DNA of 64,000 bases. Origin: GYS-P2D sp964522505. GTDB lineage: Bacteria > Bacteroidota > Bacteroidia > Chitinophagales > Saprospiraceae. Both the position numbers and the translations under genes were made by a program. The notes under the pieces were generated by a model. The model did not search any database, was not told where the DNA came from, and saw only the letters and a list, made by a program, of their open reading frames with translations. This document shows, one piece after another, positions 54,870 to 63,806 of this stretch; within the stretch, counting starts at the first letter, position 1; every line of letters starts with the position of its first letter. The stretch is from positions 1-64,000 of the forward strand of contig CAZFWJ010000010.1 of the NCBI GenBank assembly GCA_964522505.1, given 5' to 3'.

Positions 54870-56351
54870 ATGGATAAAGCTACCAGACCATTTAGCCCAA
54901 TCGTCGAAGCACTCACTTTCGATGACGTACTATTAGTTCCACAGTATTCCCAGGTTTTACCTAGAGATGTATCTATAAAGTCGAAGTTGACTCGTGAGCT
55001 AACGATCAATGTTCCGATCGTTTCTGCAGCTATGGATACAGTTACAGAATACAATTTGGCTATTGCCATGGCGAGGGAAGGTGGCATTGGAATCATCCAT
55101 AAAAACATGACCATTGCCGATCAAGCTGAGCAAGTACGCAAGGTGAAGCGGTCTGAGAGTGGAATGATCATAGATCCTGTGACATTGACTATAGATGCGA
55201 CCTTACAGGATGCACATGATCTCATGCGCACTTATAAGATTGGAGGCATTCCGGTGGTGGACAGTAAGAAGAAATTGGTAGGAATCTTGACTAATCGAGA
55301 CCTTCGATTTGAGGACAATCTGGGGCGAAAAGTCACAGAAATCATGACTAAAGAAAATCTCATTACCGCTCCAATAGGTACTAACCTAGAGCAGGCAGAA
55401 GCGATTCTCCAGGAACATAAGATTGAAAAATTACCCGTAGTAGATGACAATAACACCCTACTTGGGCTTATCACCTATAAGGACATTATCAAAGTAGAGA
55501 GCTATCCTAATGCCAGCAAAGATGGTCATGGGCGCTTACTGGTTGGAGCTGCTGTAGGAATAAGTGCAGATACCTTTGACAGAGTCGAAGCTCTGCAGAA
55601 AGTAGGAGTTGATGTGATCATTGTTGATACTGCACATGGCCATAGCCAAGGAGTTTTGAATTGTATTAAGGAAGTAAAGACCAAGTTTAAAGACCTTCAA
55701 GTGGTTGGCGGTAATGTCGCTACAGAGGCAGGTGCTCAAGCACTGATCGATCATGGTGTAGATGGCGTAAAGGTTGGAGTAGGACCTGGTAGTATCTGTA
55801 CGACTCGAATAGTTGCTGGTGTAGGGGTGCCTCAGCTAAGTGCTATAATGAATGCTGCAAAAGCTGGCCTAAAGGCTGGTGTGCCAATCATCGGAGATGG
55901 TGGTATCCGTTATACTGGAGATATCGCCAAAGCATTAGCTGCAGGGGCAAGTACCATAATGGGCGGATCGCTATTCGCCGGTACGGAGGAAGCGCCTGGC
56001 GAAACCGTGATTTACGATGGCCGTAAATTTAAGGTATATAGAGGTATGGGCTCACTGGGTGCTATGCAAAAAGGATCTAAGGACAGGTACTTCCAAGATG
56101 CTGAGGACGATGTGAAGAAGTTAGTCCCAGAAGGTATTGAGGGCAGAGTGCCGTATAAAGGAACCATATCAGAAGTTATGGTGCAATATACGGGAGGACT
56201 GAGGGCCAGTATGGGTTACTGTGGAGCGCAAGATATTCCTTCGATTCAGGGTTCACCTCTTGTCAAGATTACCAGCTCAGGGGTACTCGAGAGTCACCCA
56301 CATAATATTACGATTACTAAAGAATCGCCTAATTATACTCGACGCGGATAA
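54870..56351 (+). CDS. guaB: inosine-5'-monophosphate dehydrogenase
   Basis: About 493 residues. Oxidises IMP to XMP with NAD, the first committed step to guanine nucleotides. The barrel starts with LTFDDVLLVPQYS. Two CBS domains are at about 95-215 (MIIDPVTLTIDATLQDAHDLM, MTKENLITAPIGTNLEQAEAIL). The active-site Cys is in GPGSICTTRIVAGVG, the flap region is GMGSLGAMQKGSKDRYF. I chose ATG 54870 (MDKATRPFSP); a TTG 24 bases upstream is less likely. Its end abuts or overlaps the glycosylase gene. Strong expression is expected, but no promoter could be named with certainty. Confidence 0.96.
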   Translation: MDKATRPFSPIVEALTFDDVLLVPQYSQVLPRDVSIKSKLTRELTINVPIVSAAMDTVTEYNLAIAMAREGGIGIIHKNMTIADQAEQVRKVKRSESGMIIDPVTLTIDATLQDAHDLMRTYKIGGIPVVDSKKKLVGILTNRDLRFEDNLGRKVTEIMTKENLITAPIGTNLEQAEAILQEHKIEKLPVVDDNNTLLGLITYKDIIKVESYPNASKDGHGRLLVGAAVGISADTFDRVEALQKVGVDVIIVDTAHGHSQGVLNCIKEVKTKFKDLQVVGGNVATEAGAQALIDHGVDGVKVGVGPGSICTTRIVAGVGVPQLSAIMNAAKAGLKAGVPIIGDGGIRYTGDIAKALAAGASTIMGGSLFAGTEEAPGETVIYDGRKFKVYRGMGSLGAMQKGSKDRYFQDAEDDVKKLVPEGIEGRVPYKGTISEVMVQYTGGLRASMGYCGAQDIPSIQGSPLVKITSSGVLESHPHNITITKESPNYTRRG

Positions 56352-56394
56352 GATACTACCCCAGGCATATTATCAGAGTGATGATATCCTTAAC

Positions 56395-56964
56395 ATGGCC
56401 CAAAACCTGTTGGGGAAGGTGATTTCTTCTAACATAAATGGAGTGTTGGTAGCTGGCCGCATTGTAGAAACTGAAGCCTATCGTGCCTCAGATGATAAGG
56501 GCAGTCACGCCTATCCGAATAAGCGCACCAAAAGAACGATACATCAGTTTGAGTCAGGGGGTAGCAGCTATATCTACTTGTGTTATGGGATTCATCATCT
56601 GTTCAATGTGATAACGGGCCCTGAGGATCAAGGCCACGTGGTATTGGTGAGAGCGGTAGAGCTTACAATAGGAGAGGAAATTGCCAGATCTCGAAGGAAT
56701 ATCAAAGGTTCGATTGAAAACTTAACCAACGGACCGGGTAAATGGACCCAAGCTTTTGGTATCACAACAGAGTTGAACAATCAACCTCTATATGACGCCG
56801 ATGCTCCGATACAACTATACGACGGAGATGAAGTGCTGCTGGACTCTATCGTTGCAGGACCACGTGTAGGTATAGCTTATGCAGTGGAGTGTGCCCATTG
56901 GCCTTGGCGATTTAGAATACGGAATAACAAGTGGACCAGCAAACCTGATGAGGTCAGCTATTGA
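56395..56964 (+). CDS. DNA-3-methyladenine glycosylase (AAG/MPG family)
   Basis: Base-excision repair enzyme removing alkylated and deaminated purines. Family motifs are VAGRIVETEAYRASDDKGSHA with the catalytic Glu, IYLCYGIHHLFNVITG, VLVRAVEL, LTNGPGKWTQAFGI and the end GPRVGIAYAVECAHWPWRFR. The coordinate given is the first ATG, but homology (ILPQAYYQSDDILN) extends upstream to about 56353 in the same frame, where no ATG, GTG or TTG exists after 56260. So the real start is either a rare codon (ATT/ATA near 56332-56353) or lies inside guaB. Order and frame suggest coupling to guaB. Confidence 0.88.
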   Translation: MAQNLLGKVISSNINGVLVAGRIVETEAYRASDDKGSHAYPNKRTKRTIHQFESGGSSYIYLCYGIHHLFNVITGPEDQGHVVLVRAVELTIGEEIARSRRNIKGSIENLTNGPGKWTQAFGITTELNNQPLYDADAPIQLYDGDEVLLDSIVAGPRVGIAYAVECAHWPWRFRIRNNKWTSKPDEVSY

Positions 56965-57107
56965 TTATGCTTAGCTTGCCAACCGCACAAAAGGAATATA
57001 ATCCCGGTGGGTTGACCTTACATAAAGAACAATGTTTGAAATACCCGAATATTAAAACGTTTTTTTTAGTGTTTGTCAAAACGGTCAACCTATATCAAGG
57101 CGGACAT

Positions 57108-57521
57108 TTACTCACTACCAATTAAATACTCCTCTTCACAGGCCCAAAGGCCACCGTACTCTAGAGCAATGGTCCGGTCCTTAGATATTTTGACATATTC
57201 GGGATCTGAGGTCATTTCTATAAAGTTCTGGAGTGCTGGATATCTCACTAATAATACCACATGGGCTTGGTCCTGATCATCACCAATCAGTGTACTCTTA
57301 ACTTGACCTCGCCAGATGAGTTGAGCGCCATGTTTTTTCATGAATGGTAATGCATTAAGCCCGTATCTCATATAGGCCTCAATGCCGGTCTCATTGCCAG
57401 CTTCAGTCTTTTGACGAAATTTTAGGACGTTAATCATAGTGACAGGAGTGTCCTTCGGATAGCTTGCCACCATTTTTTGGAACTGCTCTTTAGTTGGATG
57501 TATTTGATTAGTGAGTTGCAT
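57108..57521 (-). CDS. DUF1330 family protein
   Basis: 137 residues of the dimeric alpha-beta barrel fold. Typical strings are VTMINVLKFRQ, IEAYMRYGLNALPFMKKHGAQLIWRGQV, VVLLVRYPALQNFIEMTSDPEYVKISKDRTIALE. The family has no proven reaction. It is the last gene of the TetR-ALDH-DUF3604-dehalogenase run, starting 3 bases after the dehalogenase stop, so it is expressed with it. It might handle a reactive product or act in a small-molecule step, by inference only. Confidence 0.85.
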   Translation of the reverse strand: MQLTNQIHPTKEQFQKMVASYPKDTPVTMINVLKFRQKTEAGNETGIEAYMRYGLNALPFMKKHGAQLIWRGQVKSTLIGDDQDQAHVVLLVRYPALQNFIEMTSDPEYVKISKDRTIALEYGGLWACEEEYLIGSE

Positions 57522-57524
57522 GGT

Positions 57525-58424
57525 TTATGTATTTTGAATAAAGTCAATCATTAGCTGAGCGATTTCTGGACCCTTGTCTTCCTGTAGGAAATGACCTGCA
57601 CCTTCGATGATGGTATGTGCTTGATTTTTTGCACCTGGAACAAATTTTTGAAAGGCCTTATGTCCTCCTTTAGTAATAGGATCACTATCACTGAATAGTG
57701 TTAAGGTCGGCTTATTCCATTGCATCAGCACGCCCCAAGCATTTTTATTATTTCCCGCCTCTGGATCCTCTGTTGAGGTTGGGACGAGTGATGGAAAAAT
57801 TTTAGCGCCTGCCATATATGTGGGATCAGGATATGGCGCTTCATATGCTGCTATCTCTGCATCCGAGAGTTTGCGGACTGTACTATTCTGGAGTATTTTG
57901 CCTATGGGTAGCACATCTACTGTCTGACTAAATTTTTGCCATTTCAAGAATTCTTCGGGGAAGCCCTGTTCACCCGTTGGCAGACCAGTATTGCCAACTA
58001 CGAGTCGATCAAATTTGTCAGGTTGTGCTGCTAAGAGACGGAGCCCTATGAGGCCACCCCAATCCTGACAGAATAGATTGATGCCCGTAAGTCCAAGATT
58101 ATCTAACCAAATAGTCATCCAGCTAAGATGACTGGCATAAGTGTAGTCCGACTGCTCTGTAGGCTTAGACGATTTCCCAAATCCTATGAGGTCTGGAACC
58201 ACTACTCTATAGCCGGCCTCAGCGAATATAGGAATCATAAATCTGTATAGAAATGACCAGCTAGGCTCGCCATGCAGCAATAATACTACAGGTCCATCCT
58301 TAGGTCCTTCATCAACATAGTGAATGGTGAGCCCATCTCCTATATCCATCATATTCGGTTCAAAGGGATAGTTTGGTATTGAAGCAAATGCTTCTGCAGG
58401 CGTATTTTTTATAGTCATATTCAT
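57525..58424 (-). CDS. haloalkane dehalogenase-like alpha/beta hydrolase (HLD-I type)
   Basis: 299 residues. Haloalkane dehalogenases hydrolyse a carbon-halogen bond to alcohol plus halide through an Asp ester. The sequence has HGEPSW (51-56, with halide-binding E53 and W56), nucleophile D121 followed by W122 (CQDWGGLIG), acid D248 (FSDSDPIT) and catalytic H278 (GAGHFLQEDKG), matching DhlA/DhmA-type HLD-I. An epoxide hydrolase would be the alternative, but HGEPSW and QDW favour a dehalogenase. It lies between the DUF3604 and DUF1330 genes, with an aldehyde dehydrogenase upstream, so a haloalkane catabolic role is likely. The substrate is unknown. Confidence 0.85.
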   Translation of the reverse strand: MNMTIKNTPAEAFASIPNYPFEPNMMDIGDGLTIHYVDEGPKDGPVVLLLHGEPSWSFLYRFMIPIFAEAGYRVVVPDLIGFGKSSKPTEQSDYTYASHLSWMTIWLDNLGLTGINLFCQDWGGLIGLRLLAAQPDKFDRLVVGNTGLPTGEQGFPEEFLKWQKFSQTVDVLPIGKILQNSTVRKLSDAEIAAYEAPYPDPTYMAGAKIFPSLVPTSTEDPEAGNNKNAWGVLMQWNKPTLTLFSDSDPITKGGHKAFQKFVPGAKNQAHTIIEGAGHFLQEDKGPEIAQLMIDFIQNT

Positions 58425-58523
58425 TTCTTCCGTGATGAATCTATCACTTAAGACATCGTATCACGATTCTTGTTCACAGTGATGAAGGAGATAATTGTCA
58501 TTTATTGGGTTCGAAGAAATTTA

Positions 58524-60437
58524 CTATCGCACAGCATTGTACCATATCGGCGAACTCCAAGCCCGCTCCTGTATAGTTTTAGGAATCGACTCCGGATAGC
58601 TCACGCCATGTCTGATCTCGTCCCAGAGACTGTATCTAGGAGTTTCAACTTCTAATACCCGTGCATAATAAAACGCATCTAGAGAAGGGTCGAAATCTGG
58701 ATCTCGCCAGACTACTGAGAGTTCTGTATTGCCTAATGATTGATCTACAGCTCCAGTGGTGAGATCAACTACCTCCACGAGGGGATCTACAGTACCATCG
58801 ACATTTACTGTGCGGTCATCTGATAGGGCGACATCATAAATTTTTTCTTTCATCTCCTCGTCCTCGTACCAACCCTTGATGATCTGGATACGATCCAAGT
58901 TGGCATTGATAGGGTCTTTGCTAGCCCATACGATGAATTGTGGTCCTCTATTATTGCTGAATTCTCCAGATTGAGTGTCTCTTGATAAGTCACTGCCCAT
59001 CGGGACACCCTTGTCATATCCGTCTTCTACCATATCATCATAGCTGCTATATCTCGACTCAAAGTCATAGCCCCCGAAGAACCGAACTTTCATCCGTGTA
59101 CCACTGGTAGCATAAGTCTCCTTGCGTGCCATGGCATCATAGATGTCTGACCTGGTATTGGCGGGAGCCCAGACTGCCATCAAGCCACCAGGATTGACAG
59201 CGACATGCGTCTTGACATCAGGATCTAATATCCAATCTCTTGCTACTCTGGTTTCAGCTCTGAGGTCTATCTGACAGTGATTGCCTATATAGTCATCATC
59301 TTCTTCTGTATTACCTGGCGTTGCATTGTGTGAGTCGGTACTGCCGATGACACCATACTTATATGGATTGATCCCGAATTCATCTTGATACTTCAGGCCG
59401 CGCTTCAGCGTATGTCTGATAAAATTATTGATTAGGGGTGGCCCTTGGTTATAGTTTTCAAAATCTGCGAACTCGTCATTTTCCCAGAAGCTAGCGTAAA
59501 CCTCTGAATTTCCCTTGGCCTGATGGATTTCCACTAGTGGTTCATTGGCATTGCGCTGCTCCACATAATCCAAATCTATCGGCGAGCCGTCTGCTCGCTC
59601 CTCTGGAAAGGCCCACCCGCCACTCAGATTACTATTATGAGGCACTGCCATTACTGTTGCGCCTGCTGATCGGAAGCCATCTAATGATTGCCACAACTGT
59701 TCCTCATCGGTGGCCTCAATGGCGCTGATAGGATAATCGGGCACTACCATATCTCTGAAGAACACATTGCGATGACCATGCATTATGCCTATGCCGAGAG
59801 TCCACTCGTAAGCGGCAAAAGTGGTGAACTCTCCAGGCTTATAGTGATGCTCAGCGGCTTCGAGGGCAATATCCCAGGCAGCTATAGTCGTCTCAAATCC
59901 TCTAAAAAACCTAGGGTGATTCTTGGTGGCATTGCCAGTATTCCGTAGCATTTTTAGAAAAAATTCCTGCTGTTTAGCGGTGTCTTGTCCTATCGAACGA
60001 ACCGTCCTCGGTCCAATGGTATTATACCCTGGAGCCTCTGGCATATTAATCGTAAACAACTCTCCGAGATACTCAGAATGATCAGTGACCGCAGCAAAGT
60101 CTAATGGGCGTTTAATTTTGACTGACTGCCCTAATACAGGTATCGCAGTGCCTTGAGCAAATTGATAAGCTTGGTCTGGAGTTCCTGTTGTCCCGCCTAT
60201 ATATGCGTCAAACGAGAATGCCGTATGAACATGCATATCACCAAAGAATACATCCTTCAATGGATTCTTATCAACGCTGGCTTCCAGCTCAGTCCAGTCT
60301 TTAGTGGCACGGTCTCTGATCTCATTATTCACTGGATCGAGTACTGGACCGGGAGGGTTAATTAATCGCCAAGCTATATAAGCTATGATGGCGATTATGA
60401 GTAGTGCAATCAGTATCCAATTAAATCGTCGTGACAT
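58524..60437 (-). CDS. DUF3604 domain-containing protein (PHP-like fold)
   Basis: 637 residues. An N-terminal membrane anchor (WILIALLIIAIIAYIAWRL, about 6-25) is followed by a large DUF3604 domain: LKDVFFGDMHVHTAFSFDAYIGGTTGTPDQAY, where the HVH pair resembles PHP metal ligands, then DFAAVTDHSEYLGE and VIGSTDSHNATPG near 340. These His/Asp motifs suggest a metal-dependent hydrolase or phosphoesterase. No activity is established for the family. ATG overlaps the ALDH stop by 1 base (TAATG). Many DUF3604 genes lie in catabolic loci, which fits here. Confidence 0.85.
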   Translation of the reverse strand: MSRRFNWILIALLIIAIIAYIAWRLINPPGPVLDPVNNEIRDRATKDWTELEASVDKNPLKDVFFGDMHVHTAFSFDAYIGGTTGTPDQAYQFAQGTAIPVLGQSVKIKRPLDFAAVTDHSEYLGELFTINMPEAPGYNTIGPRTVRSIGQDTAKQQEFFLKMLRNTGNATKNHPRFFRGFETTIAAWDIALEAAEHHYKPGEFTTFAAYEWTLGIGIMHGHRNVFFRDMVVPDYPISAIEATDEEQLWQSLDGFRSAGATVMAVPHNSNLSGGWAFPEERADGSPIDLDYVEQRNANEPLVEIHQAKGNSEVYASFWENDEFADFENYNQGPPLINNFIRHTLKRGLKYQDEFGINPYKYGVIGSTDSHNATPGNTEEDDDYIGNHCQIDLRAETRVARDWILDPDVKTHVAVNPGGLMAVWAPANTRSDIYDAMARKETYATSGTRMKVRFFGGYDFESRYSSYDDMVEDGYDKGVPMGSDLSRDTQSGEFSNNRGPQFIVWASKDPINANLDRIQIIKGWYEDEEMKEKIYDVALSDDRTVNVDGTVDPLVEVVDLTTGAVDQSLGNTELSVVWRDPDFDPSLDAFYYARVLEVETPRYSLWDEIRHGVSYPESIPKTIQERAWSSPIWYNAVR

Positions 60438-61861
60438 TAAAAGTACTTTATGCTCAAGTCGATCATCTTTTGCTTAAGATCAGTGTATGGAGGCGCCATC
60501 AACTCAATAGCACTTATTGGGCTCCACTGTTTTAATACAGCACGAGCATTAGAAAATGCCTCAAAGCCATACTTGCCATGCGCCTTGCCAATACCGCTGT
60601 TATTCACTCCACCAAATGGAAGATTATTGTTGAAAAAGTGGATGGCACTGTGATTGATACAGGTACCACCAGCACTGGTTTCATTAATGATCTTATTGAT
60701 GTTTTTCTTCTTGCGACTGTAGATATATAACGCCAGAGGTTTCTCTCTTTTATTGATTTTATTGAGCGCAACATCTATGTCTGTATAGGTCATGATCGGC
60801 AGCAATGGTCCAAATATCTCGTGGAGCATCAGATCCATCTCAGCATTGACATTAGAGATGATAGTCGGTTCGATGAAGTCTTGATCGCCATCCATCTTTC
60901 CACCACCTTCAATTTTGACATCGTGATTCATGGCCTCGTCCATATAGCTCTTGACACGATTGAAGTGCTTGTTATTCACGATGCGACAATACGACTCAGA
61001 CTGCCCGATGGTGTCTCCGTACATCTTTTTGATATTGCTATTGATTTCTTCGATGAGTTCATCTTTCTTGCTCTCATGTACATAGATGTAGTCTGGTGCT
61101 ATGCAGACCTGTCCATTGTTTAAGCATTTGGACCATGCGATACGCTTCGCAGCGGTCTTGATATTTGCTGTTTCATCAACTATGGTTGGAGATTTACCAC
61201 CTAACTCCAGCGTTACTGAAGTCAAGTTCTTAGCGGCTGCCGCCATGACGACCTTTCCTATGGATGGTGCACCTGTAAAGAAGATGTGATTGAATGGTAA
61301 CTCAAGTAGAGCCTTAGAACTTTCGATTCCTCCCTGTACTACGGTTATTTCCTTGGGATCAAATAGATCAGCAATCATATCCGTCATCACCTGTGAGATG
61401 TGGGGAGTATGCTCGGATGGTTTTAACATGACACAATTGCCTGCAGCAATTGCCGAGATCATCGGTCCGAAAGTCAAATTAAGTGGAAAGTTCCACGGGG
61501 AAATTATGAGACATACGCCTTTAGGTTCGTAGTGTATCCAAGAACTTGAGCCCATCAGTGATAGCGGTGTGTTGACATGCTGTGGTCTCATCCATCTTCT
61601 GAGATGGCTGATTGTATGCTTGATGTCTCCCGTCACTGGATAGATTTCAGTAAGATCCACTTCGCTCGGATGTTTGCGATAATCTTCGTGAAGTGCTTTG
61701 CGTATTTTCTCCTTATTGTTAAGAACCGCTTTATGCAGTTTTTTTAGCTTCTGAATACGTTCTTTGGCACTTGTTCTGGCAACGAGGCGTTGATGATCGA
61801 CTTGTGAGTCAAATAGGGCTTTGACATTTATAGAAGATTTGGATTTAACCGCTGTAGGCAT
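60437..61861 (-). CDS. aldehyde dehydrogenase, class 3-like
   Basis: 474 residues. Oxidises aldehydes to acids with NAD(P). The catalytic Glu is in VTLELGGKSP and the catalytic Cys in NNGQVCIAPDY. The N-terminal LISPWNFPLNLTFGPMISAIAAGNCVMLKPSE and the HFFNNNLPFGGVNNSGIGKAHG block mark the class 3/fatty aldehyde type. The C-terminus ends in a hydrophobic-basic stretch. It follows the TetR gene by 59 bases and overlaps the DUF3604 gene by 1 base. In this operon it could oxidise the aldehyde formed from a dehalogenated alcohol. Confidence 0.9.
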   Translation of the reverse strand: MPTAVKSKSSINVKALFDSQVDHQRLVARTSAKERIQKLKKLHKAVLNNKEKIRKALHEDYRKHPSEVDLTEIYPVTGDIKHTISHLRRWMRPQHVNTPLSLMGSSSWIHYEPKGVCLIISPWNFPLNLTFGPMISAIAAGNCVMLKPSEHTPHISQVMTDMIADLFDPKEITVVQGGIESSKALLELPFNHIFFTGAPSIGKVVMAAAAKNLTSVTLELGGKSPTIVDETANIKTAAKRIAWSKCLNNGQVCIAPDYIYVHESKKDELIEEINSNIKKMYGDTIGQSESYCRIVNNKHFNRVKSYMDEAMNHDVKIEGGGKMDGDQDFIEPTIISNVNAEMDLMLHEIFGPLLPIMTYTDIDVALNKINKREKPLALYIYSRKKKNINKIINETSAGGTCINHSAIHFFNNNLPFGGVNNSGIGKAHGKYGFEAFSNARAVLKQWSPISAIELMAPPYTDLKQKMIDLSIKYF

Positions 61862-61920
61862 AGGACTATATTTTATTCTATCAATTTATCACAATTATCT
61901 CCTGTTTATTGTTGATAGGG

Positions 61921-62544
61921 TTATGTAAATTTTGCGATATCTATGAATTTTGATAATTCTTCTTTACCCTTGTTAGTAAGATGGGGATAGATTAATGACC
62001 AGGTCTCTTCCTGCAGATCTTCTATTTCGTGATTCATTCCTCTTACAATACATCGAGATAGCCAGAATGATCCAGTTAACCATAGTTGACGTGATAGAAA
62101 TGCATAAATGTTAGAAGATTCATATTTTTTTATGCGCCCAGAATTCGAAAATTCTTTTAGTACATCGTGTAACCGTGAGATTTGATTGTCAATATGTATT
62201 TTATGTTGTTCAGCAATTTTTGGATAACCTCTGACTATGTCCACTAAGTCTGAATAGAAAAACTTTAAGTTCTTTTGGAGCTTAAAAAAATCGCCAATCT
62301 GATTATGTAAACTACTCAAGTTGATTTCATCCACTTCGAGTGGTACACTCTTGTGAAGTTCTTGCTGAAAATGTAGGTAAACAGCGCTCATCAGATCATC
62401 TTTCTTTGGGAAATGATAGGTGACGTTACCTGGACTTAGGGAAAGACTGTCGGCAATCTTAAGAAAGCTAACATTGCTGAAGCCCTGCTTATTGAATAAC
62501 TCAATAGCCTTAAGGATAATTTTGGTTTTAGTGTCAATTTTCAT
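61921..62544 (-). CDS. TetR/AcrR family transcriptional regulator
   Basis: 207 residues. The N-terminal helix-turn-helix (about 5-55) reads AIELFNKQGFSNVSFLKIADSLSLSPGNVTYHFPKKDDLMSAVY. The C-terminal ligand domain has no named subfamily. It is the first gene of the ALDH-DUF3604-dehalogenase-DUF1330 run and divergent from the hydroxylase-CDGSH gene. An inverted TAGTAC repeat lies 11 bases upstream of its start, so it probably represses both directions and itself until an inducer binds. Confidence 0.9.
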   Translation of the reverse strand: MKIDTKTKIILKAIELFNKQGFSNVSFLKIADSLSLSPGNVTYHFPKKDDLMSAVYLHFQQELHKSVPLEVDEINLSSLHNQIGDFFKLQKNLKFFYSDLVDIVRGYPKIAEQHKIHIDNQISRLHDVLKEFSNSGRIKKYESSNIYAFLSRQLWLTGSFWLSRCIVRGMNHEIEDLQEETWSLIYPHLTNKGKEELSKFIDIAKFT

Positions 62545-62554
62545 GCAGCAGGAT

Positions 62555-62586
62555 TAGTACGATTGTACTATATTAGGTGATAGTAC
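62555..62586. promoter_or_regulatory. probable TetR operator: TAGTAC dyad plus third half-site
   Basis: TAGTAC GATT GTACTA at 62555-62570 is an inverted repeat with 6-bp half-sites and a 4-base spacer. A third TAGTAC lies at 62581-62586. It is between the divergent TetR and hydroxylase genes, within 30 bases of the hydroxylase ATG at 62613. This layout suits TetR-type control. Confidence 0.6.
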
Positions 62587-62612
62587 AAAAAAATTATCTA
62601 AACTACTATTCC

Positions 62613-63683
62613 ATGGATTGGCTCAGCATCCCAAATATTGATGTATATTCAGTTATAGGCATTCTGCTTTTTTTCGCACTGATTGAGGTTGTCCTTGGTC
62701 ATTATCACAATGACAATAGGGATAGGACAGATTGGATATTAGAGCTAATTGGTTTTTTCGTTGTCGCATTCACTAAAACCATTCAAGTATTACTTATTGT
62801 ATTCGTAGGAGATGCACTATTGCCACAATTTTCCAATGTATTGCAAAGTTGGTCACTTTGGCTGGCTATTCCCTTCTACCTATTCATTGATGACGTTTCT
62901 CAATATTGGTATCACCGCTCTGCTCACGAGTATGAGTGGCTCTGGAAGCATCACAGAGTACATCATGCCGCTCAAGATATGGGCATATTAGTGAGTTATA
63001 GAAACTCTTGGGTATACTATCTTCTCATGCCCAATCTTTGGTGGGGAGCTATTTGTACTTTCTTAGGTCTTGCTCCGGCAGTAATATTTGGCTTGCTATT
63101 TAAGCAAGTCATTGTTACTAGTACGCACAGCACATGGACCTGGGATACTGCATTGTACAAGCATAAATGGCTCAACCCATTAGCCACAGTAATAGAACGT
63201 ATATTTATTACGCCGGCCTTTCATTTTTCACATCATGGAACTTCTATGGCCGATAATGTCAGTGATCCTAATGGCAATTTTGGCAATACCTTTTCGCTAT
63301 GGGATCAGATGTTTGGCACTGCCAAGTTCACCAGACAGTATCCAGAGAAATTTGGCCTGCTTGAAGATCCTAAAGATCCATGGTATTCACATTTACTATA
63401 TCCATTTATGAAGTCACCGCTTAAGGAGAGTGAGTTGCATAAGGATTTTAAGAAAGAGAAGAACACTGGCACTACACCTTATCAAGAGGTACTACCAGCA
63501 GGGACCTATCTATATTGCCAATGTGGCTATAGTAAGAATCAACCATTCTGCAATGGTTTTCACAATGGCACGAAGATTAAGCCACTCAAGTTTGAAGTGA
63601 AGTCGGAGCGTAAGGTGTCGATCTGTACCTGCAAGCTGACTAAGACTCCGCCCTATTGTGATGATTCGCATTTAAGTATTTAA
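62613..63683 (+). CDS. sterol desaturase/fatty acid hydroxylase-type enzyme fused to two CDGSH iron-sulfur motifs
   Basis: About 356 residues. A polytopic membrane hydroxylase with di-iron His motifs: HRSAH (101-105), HHRVHH (113-118) and HFSHH (204-208). The cytoplasmic C-terminus carries two CDGSH-type [2Fe-2S] sites: C302, C304, C313, H317 and C338, C340, C349, H353, with the C-x-C-x2-S/T-x3-P-x-C spacing. The iron-sulfur part could feed electrons to the di-iron centre. I chose ATG 62613; an upstream GTG at 62577 is possible. It is divergent from the TetR-led catabolic operon and shares its operator, so a lipid or hydrocarbon substrate is likely. Confidence 0.82.
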   Translation: MDWLSIPNIDVYSVIGILLFFALIEVVLGHYHNDNRDRTDWILELIGFFVVAFTKTIQVLLIVFVGDALLPQFSNVLQSWSLWLAIPFYLFIDDVSQYWYHRSAHEYEWLWKHHRVHHAAQDMGILVSYRNSWVYYLLMPNLWWGAICTFLGLAPAVIFGLLFKQVIVTSTHSTWTWDTALYKHKWLNPLATVIERIFITPAFHFSHHGTSMADNVSDPNGNFGNTFSLWDQMFGTAKFTRQYPEKFGLLEDPKDPWYSHLLYPFMKSPLKESELHKDFKKEKNTGTTPYQEVLPAGTYLYCQCGYSKNQPFCNGFHNGTKIKPLKFEVKSERKVSICTCKLTKTPPYCDDSHLSI

Positions 63684-63806
63684 AGAACAGCTTTAAGGGT
63701 AGGGGGCAACTGGCACCAAGAAGACTATAAGATGATATAACAATAGTTAAGTGATAATTCAAGTAGAATTAAGCACTTTTATGCTCTCTAATCAAGCTAC
63801 CTGAGA

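Noticed and set aside
57010..57090. GGTTGACC (57010-57017) and GGTCAACC (57083-57090) as inverted repeat
   Set aside because: Stems 65 bases apart and a T-run not adjacent. Too weak for a terminator or operator; recorded as coincidence.
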